A stretch of 64,000 nt of DNA from Rosellinia necatrix (GCA_021209875.1 JAGYVD010000004.1:4501001-4565000), one strand, 5' to 3'. Shown: positions 43,735-54,948, numbered from the stretch's first letter. Translations and numbers: made by a program. Notes: generated from the letters alone by a model not told the origin.

Positions 43735-45978
43735 TTACCGATCTCCCAGGGTTTTGGAACACCCGGTGTCTGCACAGACGTCGTGCTGATCTTGATGGCT
43801 CTTCGGATTCGGTGTAATGTAGAACTTGAGGTAACTATAAGATCTGAATCCGTAGCCTAGGCCGAGACCTGTTGCTGACGCCTGGGATTGTATGATAGGG
43901 GGTATCTCAGAATGGGGTAGCGGGTCATGGGTATTGTGCAGTATAGTATGATTGGGAGTTGCCTTACCATGAACGCGTCGTATGTGTTTGTGCAATTTAT
44001 TATTGCTGGGAAAAGAGGCAGTACATTTCCGGCACTTAGTAGGGCGTCCCACGAACGACGTGTGGTATACCGTACCAAAGTGGCCGCCTTCAGCCGATTC
44101 GATCGATGGCGGCTGATATGTGGTACTGGAATCTGTATCTTGCTGCGGGGATTCCTCGTCCGGCTGAGGGGTCTGTTCTCGTGATTGTGCCTGTACAAAG
44201 TCTTCCTGACCTATGGACCAGCTTGGTGGTTCCTCACCCTGTTGTTGAAAGTGATTGTCGTAATTGTCCGTCCAGCCCTCTGACGGCGCCTCTGTATACG
44301 TAGGGTACTCCTCACCGTGATACGCCTTAGCCTTCTGCTGCCACGGTGGTTGTCTAGGTTGAGGTGGAGGTGCTGTCAATCGGCGCTCTGGTGGTATGAG
44401 GCCAGGGTTTTGGTTTGGCTTGGGTGACTGCTGGTATGTTTGCTGGTATGGTTGTCTCCATCCCTGTTGTCCTTGATACTGCCGCGAGTATCGAGTATAC
44501 GGGGAGTTGTATTGTGGATTGTACTGGCCTCTACCATACGTGATTTGGTTCCCACCACGCCCCCGATGGTATTGTGGTGTATACTGGGGATTGTCAGTTC
44601 TGTTGTTGGGGTGTGGTGAACGACGAAGAAAAGGGATCATGTTACTCTGCGGGCGAGGTAGGTATTTTTCCCGGGCCATCTTCTTTAGTACACCCTCCCG
44701 TTGGGAGATCTCTGCGAGGAAAGTGTCTATTGTCGTAGTGTCCATAGGTACTGTCAGTTGGCTCTGTATGTCTGCATCAAAAGCCTCAAATGCCATCCGG
44801 AGTTGGTTGGCTTCGGTGAGGTCACAGCCTTTGGCATCCCGCACGACGCGTTGTACAAAACTGGCTATGTCATGACCTCTGTCAATGTTGTCCAAGGAAA
44901 ATCGGTATGTCTGGAGGCGTCCCATAGCTGTGGACCACGATGGCTTGAATCGGTCGATAAGTTTTCTGCAGATGGCTTGGATTGTTGCTGTCTCGAGTAA
45001 TTCCCTGTCTGTCTCCGACAACACTTGAGAATGCCATACCAGTGCTGGTCCCAATAAACACTGGGTCCAGACTCTACGAACGTCGGCCTCACTATGCTGT
45101 GAAGCTAAGTGTTTGAGTCTGTCTGTGAAGGCGTGGACATCTGTGTACTTAGTGGATTTCCCATCGGCTATGACACCGGCGAAGGTGGGATCCCTCGCTC
45201 CCGGGTCAAAGTACCCAACGTCTGATGCCCGCAACGACGCCGACGCATCTGTGCGCGTTGCAGCTAAGAGTTGTGCCATGTTTTGAGTGTTTTGCTGTTG
45301 TTGCGCTGCAAGTAGCGTAGCAATGTCTCTGGTGTGCTGGCCAGCCTGCTGTTGGATGGCTTCCCTGAGTAGACGCTGGGCCTCCTCGGCTGTGAGTGGG
45401 TCTCCCATCTTGAAATTCGGGGGTGAACTGCCTGAGGAATCTGTGGATGAATTGTCTGGGGAATTGGGTTGCTCGTGCCCAGTTTGTGTGCCCGAATGAA
45501 TTCGCAGACGCGAAATACTGGCCGACAACGTGTCCAAATGGAGCGGGCCGAGTGGTGAATTCCTCAGTGCGGACGCCCCAAGTCTATGACGTGATTGATC
45601 TGGTGTGGTAGGAAGGTGTAGGTTTGGTTGAGCTGGTGGGTCTTGAGCTGGTGGGTCTGCGTCCTTACCTCCTTGTGATTGACCTGGTGAGTGAGGAGAT
45701 GCTGGTATGGGCTCGTAGTAGTTATTGGCCCTGTATGCTTCATGGATAGCCCTCCAGCGTTTCAGAAATGTGTTGAATTGGCGTTTTGATTCCACCCAGG
45801 CTAATGGATAGTCGTCCTCGAGCTTGAGCTTGTATGACTTGTCTTCCACCAGATGTGTAGCCAATTGTAAGTCTGAATTGTTGATCGACGCGACGAAACG
45901 ATGGTTTGTGTCCACAAACCGTAATAATTGACGTGCTAGCAAAGTGTCTTCCGTACCTGTGGCTGGACACGGTGACAT
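43735..45978 (-). CDS. gag: Retrotransposon gag with C2H2-type finger and protease active site
   Basis: ATG at 45978; 747 codons. After a disordered Pro/Ser/Gln-rich N-terminal third, the capsid-like helical domain occupies about residues 240-450 (VHAFTDRLKHLASQH, ALVWHSQVLSETDRELL, SFVQRVVRDAKGCD). A long Gln/Pro/Tyr-rich linker follows (YQGQQGWRQPYQQTYQQ). In place of a CCHC knuckle there is a C2H2-type finger, CRKCTASFPSNNKLHKH...H. The frame then ends within the protease: the active-site ADTGCSKT is followed by LGDR and UAA. So the protease straddles the gag stop codon, with its remaining part downstream in the same frame. Confidence 0.93.
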   Translation of the reverse strand: MSPCPATGTEDTLLARQLLRFVDTNHRFVASINNSDLQLATHLVEDKSYKLKLEDDYPLAWVESKRQFNTFLKRWRAIHEAYRANNYYEPIPASPHSPGQSQGGKDADPPAQDPPAQPNLHLPTTPDQSRHRLGASALRNSPLGPLHLDTLSASISRLRIHSGTQTGHEQPNSPDNSSTDSSGSSPPNFKMGDPLTAEEAQRLLREAIQQQAGQHTRDIATLLAAQQQQNTQNMAQLLAATRTDASASLRASDVGYFDPGARDPTFAGVIADGKSTKYTDVHAFTDRLKHLASQHSEADVRRVWTQCLLGPALVWHSQVLSETDRELLETATIQAICRKLIDRFKPSWSTAMGRLQTYRFSLDNIDRGHDIASFVQRVVRDAKGCDLTEANQLRMAFEAFDADIQSQLTVPMDTTTIDTFLAEISQREGVLKKMAREKYLPRPQSNMIPFLRRSPHPNNRTDNPQYTPQYHRGRGGNQITYGRGQYNPQYNSPYTRYSRQYQGQQGWRQPYQQTYQQSPKPNQNPGLIPPERRLTAPPPQPRQPPWQQKAKAYHGEEYPTYTEAPSEGWTDNYDNHFQQQGEEPPSWSIGQEDFVQAQSREQTPQPDEESPQQDTDSSTTYQPPSIESAEGGHFGTVYHTSFVGRPTKCRKCTASFPSNNKLHKHIRRVHGKATPNHTILHNTHDPLPHSEIPPIIQSQASATGLGLGYGFRSYSYLKFYITPNPKSHQDQHDVCADTGCSKTLGDR

Positions 45979-46342
45979 CAGTGATGACTAGTATCTAAGG
46001 AATTTTGAATTGTAAGTTGGGGTTTTGTGAACTTCCCACGTGTTCACGCAGACGCAGTACACCTATGTCGGTACTGTTTCCACCTTGACCTCTCAGCCGA
46101 TTTAATACAGCCCGTGGGGGCCTATTAGTGTGTTGTGTAGTGGGGTGATACTTGTTGGGACGGCAAGATCGTGATGATGGGTTTGGATGACTAGCGGATG
46201 ACGGGCTTCCGTAGAATTCCTGGTAGGCTTCCGTGATGGAATCCTTGGCGTCCTTGGGTGTGTCGGTTTGTAGTGGCCTGGAAGGACTGGTTAGCCGCGG
46301 CCCAAGAAAAGGAAAAGCAAATGGTGATGGTGCCGAAGCGAA

Positions 46343-46357
46343 TCGCTAGCTACCAAT
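46343..46357 (-). other. Putative primer-binding site
   Basis: Immediately inside the 5' LTR the minus strand reads AATTGGTAGCTAGCG. TGGTAGC, a few bases after the LTR end, could pair with a tRNA 3' ACCA end. Assigned by position; the tRNA is not identified. Confidence 0.45.
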
Positions 46358-46358
46358 T

Positions 46359-46506
46359 TGTAGCAAGGGAATGGATCAATCTGTACGAGTATGTATTGGG
46401 ATGTAGAAGGGATGGATAAGTCCAAGCCCTCGCACTACGGCTACTGTGTACTAAGTGTTACATGTGGGTCTCCGTAGTGGGTCTCCCTGCAAGGGTAAGT
46501 GCTACA
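46359..46506 (-). repeat. 5' LTR (148 bp)
   Basis: Identical to the LTR at 39503-39650, and followed by the second TCTAC target-site copy at 46507-46511. Transcription should initiate here on the minus strand. Confidence 0.95.
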
Positions 46507-46659
46507 TCTACCCAACCTCATACCTAGGTTAGTAGGCGTAAGTAGGTAGGTAGGTAGTAACTCGCGCCATTCCCGCTGCAGGTGGCTGATATGTAGATAG
46601 CAGGGAGGGTTAGGTAGGTAGGTATGTAGTTTACCTAGGGAAGACTACATGTCCCACGT

Positions 46660-46690
46660 TACCTACCTACCTACCTACCTACCTACCTAC
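46660..46690. repeat. (ACCT)n tetranucleotide microsatellite
   Basis: Seven to eight perfect ACCT units. The complementary TAGG form recurs across 36-47 kb, making it the dominant simple repeat of this part of the window. Confidence 0.9.
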
Positions 46691-49600
46691 TGCGCACTCT
46701 CTTCCTCTCACAGAAGAGTTCCCAATTAGGTATCACGGATGCAGAATCTTACTCTATAACTTGAAATCCGAGTTAAATCGAGCGCAGTCCCAGTACACTA
46801 CGCACGTCATCTCCCTATATCTTGTCATTTATTAGCCAGGCTTACCTTGAGCTCTATCTATATCAAACCGTTTGTATAACTCCACGCCTTGACCCTTGCC
46901 CTGCCTTGTCCGTGAGCCAAGTAACGTTGTAGATCATCCTTTTGTATTTTTAATAGCCACCTATTCTCGCACACGATTTGGCGCCGATGCCACTTGGTTG
47001 ACCATGACGTCCGGTCAGTCGGTCCAAGACATCCTCAAACAACAACAATTCTTTCCCCGGCCCAATTCTCGGCGCGTCGTCATCATAAGGCGTCCCAGCT
47101 AGAGTAGTCGTCCCAGTCGCATTACCTCCCAACCTACCTAAGAAGCACAACAACCACCAGAGACAGGGCCCGGCACGCCCACCGCGAGACCCAGGCTGCG
47201 AGGCGGTCAATCACGCGGCATACATAGTACCCAACCCGCAGATACATCATGCAGCCCATACTTTGATGCAAGCATACCGCCCAGTTCAGCCAACCGAGCG
47301 CGCCGTTCGCCAGCAGGCTCCATTACACACACATATCTAAGCTGCGCCTAAGCAAAGGGCCAACGAGAGAGGCATCCCGCTCATGTGAGCCGGTATTTTC
47401 TAGGCTATCGTCGGAAAAAATCAAGGTATGGAGAGCACTTGACATACACCAGCAAACAACGAACTGGCATTCTAGTCAGTTATACCCACCTTACTTTATA
47501 GGCGCATAGTACGTAGGTATGCATTTGCCAGATCGTACATGTACAGTAGGTAGGTAATATGTAAGTAATATGTAGGTAGGGCAAACTGGTGTGTGTGTGT
47601 GTGTGTATGTGTGCGTGTATGTGGGTTGCAATTTTCACTCAGCTCAGCTTTCACGACATTCGATAGTCGCAATCCACGGACATGCCCGTCCCTCCCACTC
47701 CTTCCTATCCCCTACCCCCTTACCCCCTTACCCCCTGTTCTCCCTGCCGGACCAATTCATCACTGATTCGACTCCGATGTCGTACCACCGCACTCGCATG
47801 CAAGATGGCAGCTGAAAGCAGTCAACACCTACCCACATCTCACCACCAACACACATAATAACATACATAGTATAGCCCATTCTGGAAAATCCGCGGGGGG
47901 AAAACAGGCTTCTGGCCCGGTCGAGCGTTGGCCGCCCATGGCCCGAATGGCGGGGTAAATAGCATACAACATATAACATCTCCATACAACAAATAGCAGC
48001 ATATGCCCCTTCGACCCCAACCTGTAAGTCTGTCATCTAATAAGCGAGTCTAAGCACCTAGGTAGGTTTGCCGCGTGCTAAGGTAAAGATGGTACATTCT
48101 TCACATGGTGTCAAAGGATTTCATCCTATTGCCCAATTGATACCGCCAACAGGAGCCCCCACTATACCTGGGTAGCTCGAGCAGCTTTTTTTTCTCTCCT
48201 CTTTTTTTTTTCCCTCAAGTTCGGTATTTGGGTCCGAGCAGACCACCATTTCCCGAATGGCCTCAATGCCGAATCGAATGGTGTGATGCCAGCCGGGAAG
48301 AGCTGCCGCCACCATCACACCCTAGTATACCAATTGTTCACGGGGGACGGTACTTAATCTGAGATCCCCTTCCCCCAACATCGCGCTAGCGGCGAGTAAA
48401 ATATATTCTCCGATGGAGATTGACGAGGTTGCTAAAAATGCACATGTCACCGACCATAAAAGCCTCTCCAGGCTGATGCTGCCAAGAACACGTGGCTTTT
48501 GATGTCCGACCCTCGACAGCGCCACAAAGACCAGGTAGTTTATCATCGAACTATCGTTGAAAACCCCCATTACATAACCGTAACTGGGCACCACAATCGC
48601 TATCAACACTTGAATTGGTCTGTCTGTCCGGGGCTCCAGCCGGGACCGAGGCCGAGGCCGGAGAGTGCGTAGCCCAGATTGCACATGATTCCGTGACTGA
48701 AGGAGGAGGCGGGGGGTGGCGAAATACAAGGTTTCGGTCGACACGTTGAAGAACCCGGTTATCGCCTCAGAAAGGCATTCGCCGCTCCCGCAATTCGACT
48801 TGGACCAAATCCCCCAGATTACTGGCACAGAGGCGCGCGTCAGTCATCTTAAGATACCATGACCGGATGGTCTTCATTGAGCTTTGACTAGCTCGATTCC
48901 ATGGCCATGACGGATCTGCTGCAACCTACCCAAACTCTGTTGGATAAAGTAAGCATCACAGGATAATGATGAAATCTGGGAAGTGAACGGGAAATCGATA
49001 TCGCACGATTTTATACAGGGATAACCAAGCGTTGTCTATACAGGGTAATAGCCCGATAAGGGCCTGTTCATGAGCCAATGGATCATGCGAGGTCCTAGCT
49101 GAAGAAGTCACAACCAACACGATTCTCAGCTTCTCTTGTTTAGTAGTAGTTTGCCTGTGAAATCTGCCCAACGCCTGAACATGTGATGCATTAGTTCATG
49201 TTTTTCACTCCCAGAGGCGTTACTGCACCGCCACAACTCCCAGTGCACCTATCACGTCTCTCCTAGTATTAGATATTTAAAGAAGCGCGAATTGGATTAT
49301 CCATCCCGCCTTCGTCCTCCACTATATAGGCTCTCGAGAACTGGGCTATACTATAGGTGGCGGCAGCTAGCGCCAGATTTGGTTTTCTATTTTTATTTTT
49401 ATTTCTATTTTTGCCGGCCGAGCGAATGGATGACATAGGCTTTCAACCACTTATAGGAACTTACAAGGCGAAATACCTACGAAGTGCCAGAACCAAAGAA
49501 ATATTTACTCACCACACCTCCTCTTCGGTTCGCTTACAGATGCAGTTTTGATTGATAAGCTGTGACATAATTCTGAGTCCGAAACGCATAGCAACTTGAA

Positions 49601-49962
49601 AAAAAAAAAAAAAAGTCATGAAACATCCCTGATATCTTATTTAATACATTATATCTCTAACTATTTCTTCTAGCGACATGATATCATAAGGCCATTTTTT
49701 AGTTTCGTCCAAAAAATGTGCTCACAGCCCGCAGATGAATGGTTTATTTTCTCATAGCAGCGACCGGCAGCGCCGGAACCCAGATCTATTGCTGCCTACT
49801 GCGGCCGCTACCTCGACCGAAGTGTTGAAAGTCATGTCTCCGTAAAAAAAAAATATCCGGAAATGCACCTCGTCCTCGTCCAGGGTTCACTAATCATTCG
49901 TTGCTAGCGCGTCATCCTCATAGTGTGCCGCTTCCGGACTTCATACGACCAATCATCCTACT

Positions 49963-50193
49963 TCAAAGGACCAGATGGGATTTATAGGAGGTGACAAAAA
50001 AAAAAAAGAGACGACAATACAATAGAGACAGTTCGATGACCCTCCATTGATTGACATTGACCACATCTGGGCGTGTTTTCTCGAGGGCTCGACCGGCCAA
50101 GGCTAATTGCGCCCATCCGGCCGCTCCATCTGGTACCGAATGGATGTCGAAATATATGTCGGGCACCGCATCAGGTAGGGCATTCGCGTACAT
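49963..50193 (-). CDS. Short ORF with coding-like N-terminus, possible gene fragment
   Basis: From ATG 50193 the first ~50 residues (MYANALPDAVPDIYFDIHSV, then DGAAGWAQLALAGRALEKTR) have a balanced, protein-like composition unlike the neighbouring noise. The remainder is hydrophobic and runs into a poly-T tract translated as phenylalanines. It may be a gene fragment or chance. I do not recognise a family. Confidence 0.2.
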   Translation of the reverse strand: MYANALPDAVPDIYFDIHSVPDGAAGWAQLALAGRALEKTRPDVVNVNQWRVIELSLLYCRLFFFFVTSYKSHLVL

Positions 50194-50365
50194 ACATACC
50201 TTAACCCACAGAGTTGCCTTTCATTCGCCTTCGGACTTCTCGCTCCCTCTCAACACGACACAACACAACACGCACAACACAAAGGCTCCAGAACCAAGAC
50301 CTTCATGCAGCCCAAGTTTATAGGTACGTCATTGCATTTTATGTACATATGCACATATGTACATA

Positions 50366-50448
50366 TATACATACATACATACATCATACATACAGCAACA
50401 GCAGTGCCCCGCAATAGTGGGGGGTATGTATGTATGTATGTATGTATC
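50366..50448. repeat. Inverted pair of (CATA)n and (TATG)n arrays
   Basis: An ATACATACATACAT array (50366-50394) and its reverse complement ATGTATGTATGTAT (50424-50448) face each other across about 30 bp, so the region can fold into a hairpin. A third TATG array lies at 50861-50888. Confidence 0.8.
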
Positions 50449-51334
50449 TTTTGTTTGCGCCCCCGCCTTCTCCGCAGCCCGCGCGGCATGTGAGATCCAG
50501 AAGTTGGGGGGAGGAAAGCCAAGAAAGAATAAAAAAAAAAAAAAAAGGGCTTTCCCTTTCACCCAAGCACAACACGCAGACGTACTACATAGGTAATCTA
50601 GATCCAAAACATGTCATAAATGCATTTCCTAAGAATTATCAAAAGAGTGTTTTTTTTTATTCTATTTTTTTTTTCAAGGCTTCGGGGGGATTGGATTGTG
50701 GAGGGTAGGAGGGTAGGGGGGACGCCGATTGGTTACCATAGGATGAGGTTACGCGGGCACTCACTTGACGTATCGACGATGAGGGCCAAGATAGAGAGAT
50801 CCCCTCACGCACGCAGACGATTCCGACAGCGAGGCCATACCCTATCGAATCTATGGATTATATGTATGTATGTATGTATGTATGTATGCAAAGGGGGCCC
50901 TTCGAAATGCACCAACCTTGTGCCTCTAGAACAATTCCCGCTACCAATACGGGATGAGGGGATTGATTGAGCACTAACTGGTCTAATACCTAACCTGGAT
51001 AAGATAGCGTGTCCATCTACCCCTTGAAGAACATACCCACGCAGCCTTATGCTCAAAATCTTCCAAAAAAAAAAACCGTCCGGACCATACAATATACATA
51101 ATGCACATAACGCAACTAACTGTGAAGAGACAGTCTCAGTTGTCTTCGTTTATCCGTTCCCTTCATAGTGCATAATAATGACTACCAGAGCCTTCGTAGG
51201 CATTGGCCTCTATTGAGCCCTCGAAAATCATAGCACCCGCCTAAAAGAATCCCCGTGAATGCTCACGGTACGACGTCGTGAGATTCAACTTGTACCAACT
51301 CCGCAATCACAAACAGCCCCGTTACCCATCCCCT

Positions 51335-54300
51335 TTAGTCTTCCATCTCATCCTCTTCGATCAGCCTGCCTAGGATTAAGCTCTGGATGACCAGCTCATC
51401 GTTCAGCGTTCTAATCCGTTTTGGCGGCCGGTCATCCACGTCGGCACTCATACTCGCACGTTTACGCTTCCTCGAAACCACGTCACTCGGCCCAGCACCG
51501 AAGAGGGCGATTTTAGTGTCTTGGAGATGATCATCAACATAGACCCAGTTAAAGGAGTTGTTTCCGGATTCGGTTTCTCGTAGCTTGGCTCTGGCTTCTT
51601 CAACGCTGTTGACACGCGCCAGCGACGCCCCTAGAACCTGCGCGAGGAAAACGTAGGGCAGCCTCTTCTCTTCGTTTTTAGTTTTCTTCATAATCAGTAG
51701 GATGTTGCTCTCGTCCAGCAGCTTAGGCCTATGAGCTATTACTCGCGCCAGTTTAGCCGTCGAGGCATCGTAAGGGGGAAGATTCCTGGAACGGATCGCG
51801 TCTCCGAGTAATGTGCTCGACCCTGCACATAGAAGATATGACGACCAATCCACTATTTTTCCTTTTGTCACACAGGTAGCTACCCATTTAGGTGCCAGAC
51901 AAGGGATACCCAAGGCGAGCGCCTGCATATATTTCACTTTTCTCGAGTGTCCATCAGCGATCAAGGCGGTGAATCCGATCTCGCTGTTGAGTAGCTTCAA
52001 GGAACTTGATACCGCAGCTGTGAACGATGTCTTTGCTAGTGGAAGCGTATCAAACTCGAAAAGAGAGTTAAAGCCATCGTCTAGAATTCTGCCTCCTTCC
52101 TGCCGAATCATGTCTTCAAGACTGCCTTTTGAAAATGACTTATCCTTTCCCTTGGAGAGCTGTTGGCGCTCTTGAAATGAGATTGCAAATACCATACCCT
52201 CGAATAGTCCACATCTCGCTTGAAATTCTCGCAACGTCGTTGACTTTCGAGGTGGTTTACGAGTGATAGACCGGGAGCCTTCTGCCGCAGATATGCTTGG
52301 CGATTTGTCCAATTCATCCAGCGACACCGAACTATGTCGCGAAGATTGACGCGCTCCTTTCCTAAAGCTTTGGCGAGGGCGACTATAGACCTTCGTTTTC
52401 GTTAAAGGCGTCGATGGGCCGGGCAACGATGGTGTACTGCCCGGGCGCTGTCTTCGCTCCACCGTGGGAGACGAGGCGGCAACAGTAGCTCCTTGAGCAT
52501 CATCATTTTGATTATCATCGGTATTTGGTGTTAGACTAGAAGAAATGACCGGGGTCGCTGAGTACACAGTCAGTTCTGATGACGTTGTGTCGGGATCAGA
52601 TGGTAGCAATTCGGGTGCCGCTGAAGACGGTGCGGTATGTTTGACGAGCCTACTAGATCGGCGCTTAGCACTTTGTTGTGATGATGCTGGAATGATAGAG
52701 GGCGATGACCCAAAAGCGATCGGGCCGATAGTAGGTTTATCGGTAACCAGTGAAGCTGATGCATCGCAGTCTGTGTGGCTGGCTTCGTTTAGTGGGTCTA
52801 ACGGTTCGGCAGAAGCAACAGTGGACGGTAACGGGTAAGATAGTGTGACAGGGTTGCTGGCGTCGCTCGAGTTCGTGCCCAGCATATCACCAAAAGGTTT
52901 TGGTTGTTCAATATAGGTGCAGGCAGGGCTAGTCTCTGGAACTGTTTCTTTCTCAGTAACTCCTACCGGAGCGTTTGATGGCCGACCATGATCCCTGTGG
53001 CTTAATTTACCAGCATCCCGAGCTGGTGGAATAGGGGCGTCATTTTTATCCGTTGGTGCCTGCCAAATTGTAGCATCCTGCGAGTCCACCACTGTTTCCT
53101 GCGACCCATCGTTTCCGATATCATATTTCTCGCGACGTTGAGTGAGATGCGGTTCGGAATCCTTGGCCAAACAGTCCTCGGCGCATTTGGCACGGTTTGT
53201 CGATGGTACTTCAATCATAGCCCTACCCGAGGCAGGAAGAGGTACGCTGATTTCTGGGAATGACCTGGTGGCTCTCTCTTTCCTCGACCTGGCACGTTGG
53301 TGACGGAGTTCGGCTTCCTCTCGATCAAAGTCCGAATCTAAGCTATGTTGACTTGATGATTTTGTCACATCACTACCTACGACCTGCTTCCGGTAGGGGC
53401 GATATTGGTCAATGGGTTGCAGTCCTCTGACCCTCCGAGGGTTGAGTTTGGGAAGCGTTGTTTTGTCAATCTCATCCTCGTCTCGATCCTCAGTCACTCC
53501 AAATTCGTCTACCGGGCTTGATGGTTGGGATGCTCTAGCACCTAACGGGCGAGTCAAATCTTCGGGAAAGCCGGGGGAGGTTGATGCAAAGCCCGAAAGT
53601 GGAGTAGTTCTGAATCCACCTCGGTTCTTTAGTGGTGACGATGGAGGTTGAGTTGGAGACGTCACGTTCTTTCCATAAATATTTGGAGATGGTTTGGATG
53701 AGGTCGGGCTGACTTTCTTGAGTGCGGAGGTCGGCTGAGTCTGGCCGAATAATTGGGACGCGGGCATAACTTGGTCCATGCCACTCGCAATAAAAGGCCT
53801 GGGAAATGTCGCAGGAGTTTCGGGGGCGAAGCGGTCGGTACGAGCCGTGGCCGGCTGCGTGGTGAACTGGGACTGTTCGTTGGTGCAAGTAGAGGGGGTA
53901 TCGGGTTCGATCGGGGCCGTATCAGGCATATCGAAAGGGTACTTAAAGTTCACGTAGCCGGTATCACCCTCTTGTAAGGTAGGGTGGTCTTCCGCGGAGC
54001 TCCCCAGCGGGGACGAGGGTTGCGACCTTTCTGGGGCATACTGATCATAGCTGCGTCCCTCATTTGACTGAGTTGTTGATTGAGAGGACATAACTTTGGG
54101 TTGTTTCTTCAGCAACGCCGAAGAGGACGGGGGTTGGGGTGCGGCATCGTCTCGTGTTTGCAGGTCAGGTGGTTCATTCGCTGGGCGAACATCGCGCGGA
54201 ATGGACGGAGCAGGCGCTTCAACGGCTCGGGCTGAGGATATGGTCGATGGGCCAGATTGAGATTCGCGATGTCGGTGGTTTGGATTCTTTTCTGGCAAGG

Positions 54301-54948
54301 TGAACGTGACAGCGTCCGCGTTAATTTCGGAACAGGCGACTGCATCCGCGTTGCCCGCAGCCGCTTCGGACGCGTTCTCGATCTGTTTTTTAAATTCCGT
54401 CATTAACGATACCCTTCCAACCCTTGCAACCCTTGCAGCAAAAGAAAAAAAAAACACGGGCTACCAAGTCTGGTAATCCTATGGTAATGTCCGTGCTCAT
54501 AACCATGGATCGTGCCATGGATCGTTTATCGGCTTACCTGGGGTTGTCGCAGTCGCTTTTCACCTGCCGCCGCTACAGCTGGGAGCGAAATGGGTGCACC
54601 GGTAGTTTCTACTAGAAGGCAGGCTTGTCAGAGAGATGCCATTTCATTCCAATTTATTCCATTTTCAATGTTCAAAGAGGCTCGGGATTTCGTACCTTCT
54701 GTTGCACGGCGAGATTGGGCGCGCGGAATCGGTAGGCTAGTGGTCTTGCGAAGATCAACATGGTCAGCCGCAGTCGCCATTGGTTGGGACAGGGAGTGCG
54801 AATGATGTGCCTGGCCGCCACTTACCACGCCAATACCATGCTCTTGGATTAGGAACAGGAGCTTTTCCTGGCTATCTTGGCTGTTATTCTCACCAACAAG
54901 AACTCTGCGCCCCGCCGTACCCAAGGACCGCGCCATATGCTCCGTCAT
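51335..54948 (-). CDS. Rad9/Crb2/53BP1-type DNA-damage checkpoint adaptor (about 1124 aa)
   Basis: The large 3' exon ends in a tandem BRCT module: FEGMVFAISF...GGRILDD, ALIADGHSRKVKYMQALALG, CLAPKWVATCVTKGKIVDW, then a second repeat to the conserved end NDELVIQSLILGRLIEEDE. An NLS-like SRKRKR lies before that end. The rest is disordered, Ser/Pro/Thr-rich with many SQ/TQ and SP/TP sites, as expected for targets of ATR/ATM and CDK kinases. Three exons are proposed: 54948-54696 (containing NSQDSQEKLLFLIQEHG), 54611-54538, and 54382-51335; phases match. An internal ATG at 54403 would give a shorter product, but the SQDSQE exon speaks for the longer model. The Tudor-type methyl-histone reader seen in Crb2/53BP1 is not visible between the linker and the BRCTs. 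Role: recruits and activates the checkpoint kinase at chromatin. Confidence 0.85.

Larger units (their letters stand above)
39503..46506 (-). mobile_element. Intact young Ty3/gypsy chromovirus (7004 bp)
   Basis: A complete LTR retrotransposon transcribed leftward. It has two 148-bp LTRs (39503-39650, 46359-46506) that are identical by direct comparison, TG..CA ends within a TGTAGC/GCTACA inverted repeat, and a 5-bp TSD. Internal order on the minus strand is putative PBS, a ~380-nt leader, gag, then pol with protease, RT, RNase H, integrase and a C-terminal chromodomain-like segment (VQYLIKYDGIGHEFDEWL), which defines chromoviruses. LTR identity implies recent insertion. The only visible lesion is one in-frame UAA between gag and pol at 43735-43737, which may be functional. 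There is no RIP signature here, in contrast to the block from 58.3 kb. Confidence 0.96.
46507..51334. other. Gene-poor, microsatellite-rich intergenic region
   Basis: Nearly 5 kb without a convincing gene. Contents include (TAGG)n at about 46541-46558, (ACCT)n at 46660-46690, (GT)n at 47589-47623, three TACCCCCT units at 47713-47737, (ACAT)n/(ATGT)n at 50366-50448 and 50861-50888, and poly-A at 49599-49614, 50530-50546 and 51064-51074. Hydrophobic ORFs such as 48322-48828 start with GTG and show no family resemblance. Confidence 0.55.

Noticed and set aside
46896..47102. Short plus-strand ORF with MTSGQSVQDILKQQQFF
   Set aside because: Only about 32 residues from its best ATG, no recognised homologue and no continuing exon.
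48322..48828. Hydrophobic 168-codon minus-strand ORF
   Set aside because: It begins with GTG, has no family motif or splice partners, and sits in low-complexity intergenic DNA; could be a membrane protein fragment but unsupported.
49963..50323. Choice between plus- and minus-strand ORFs overlapping here
   Set aside because: The plus-strand ORF runs into ACAC repeats; I kept only the minus-strand one, at low confidence.
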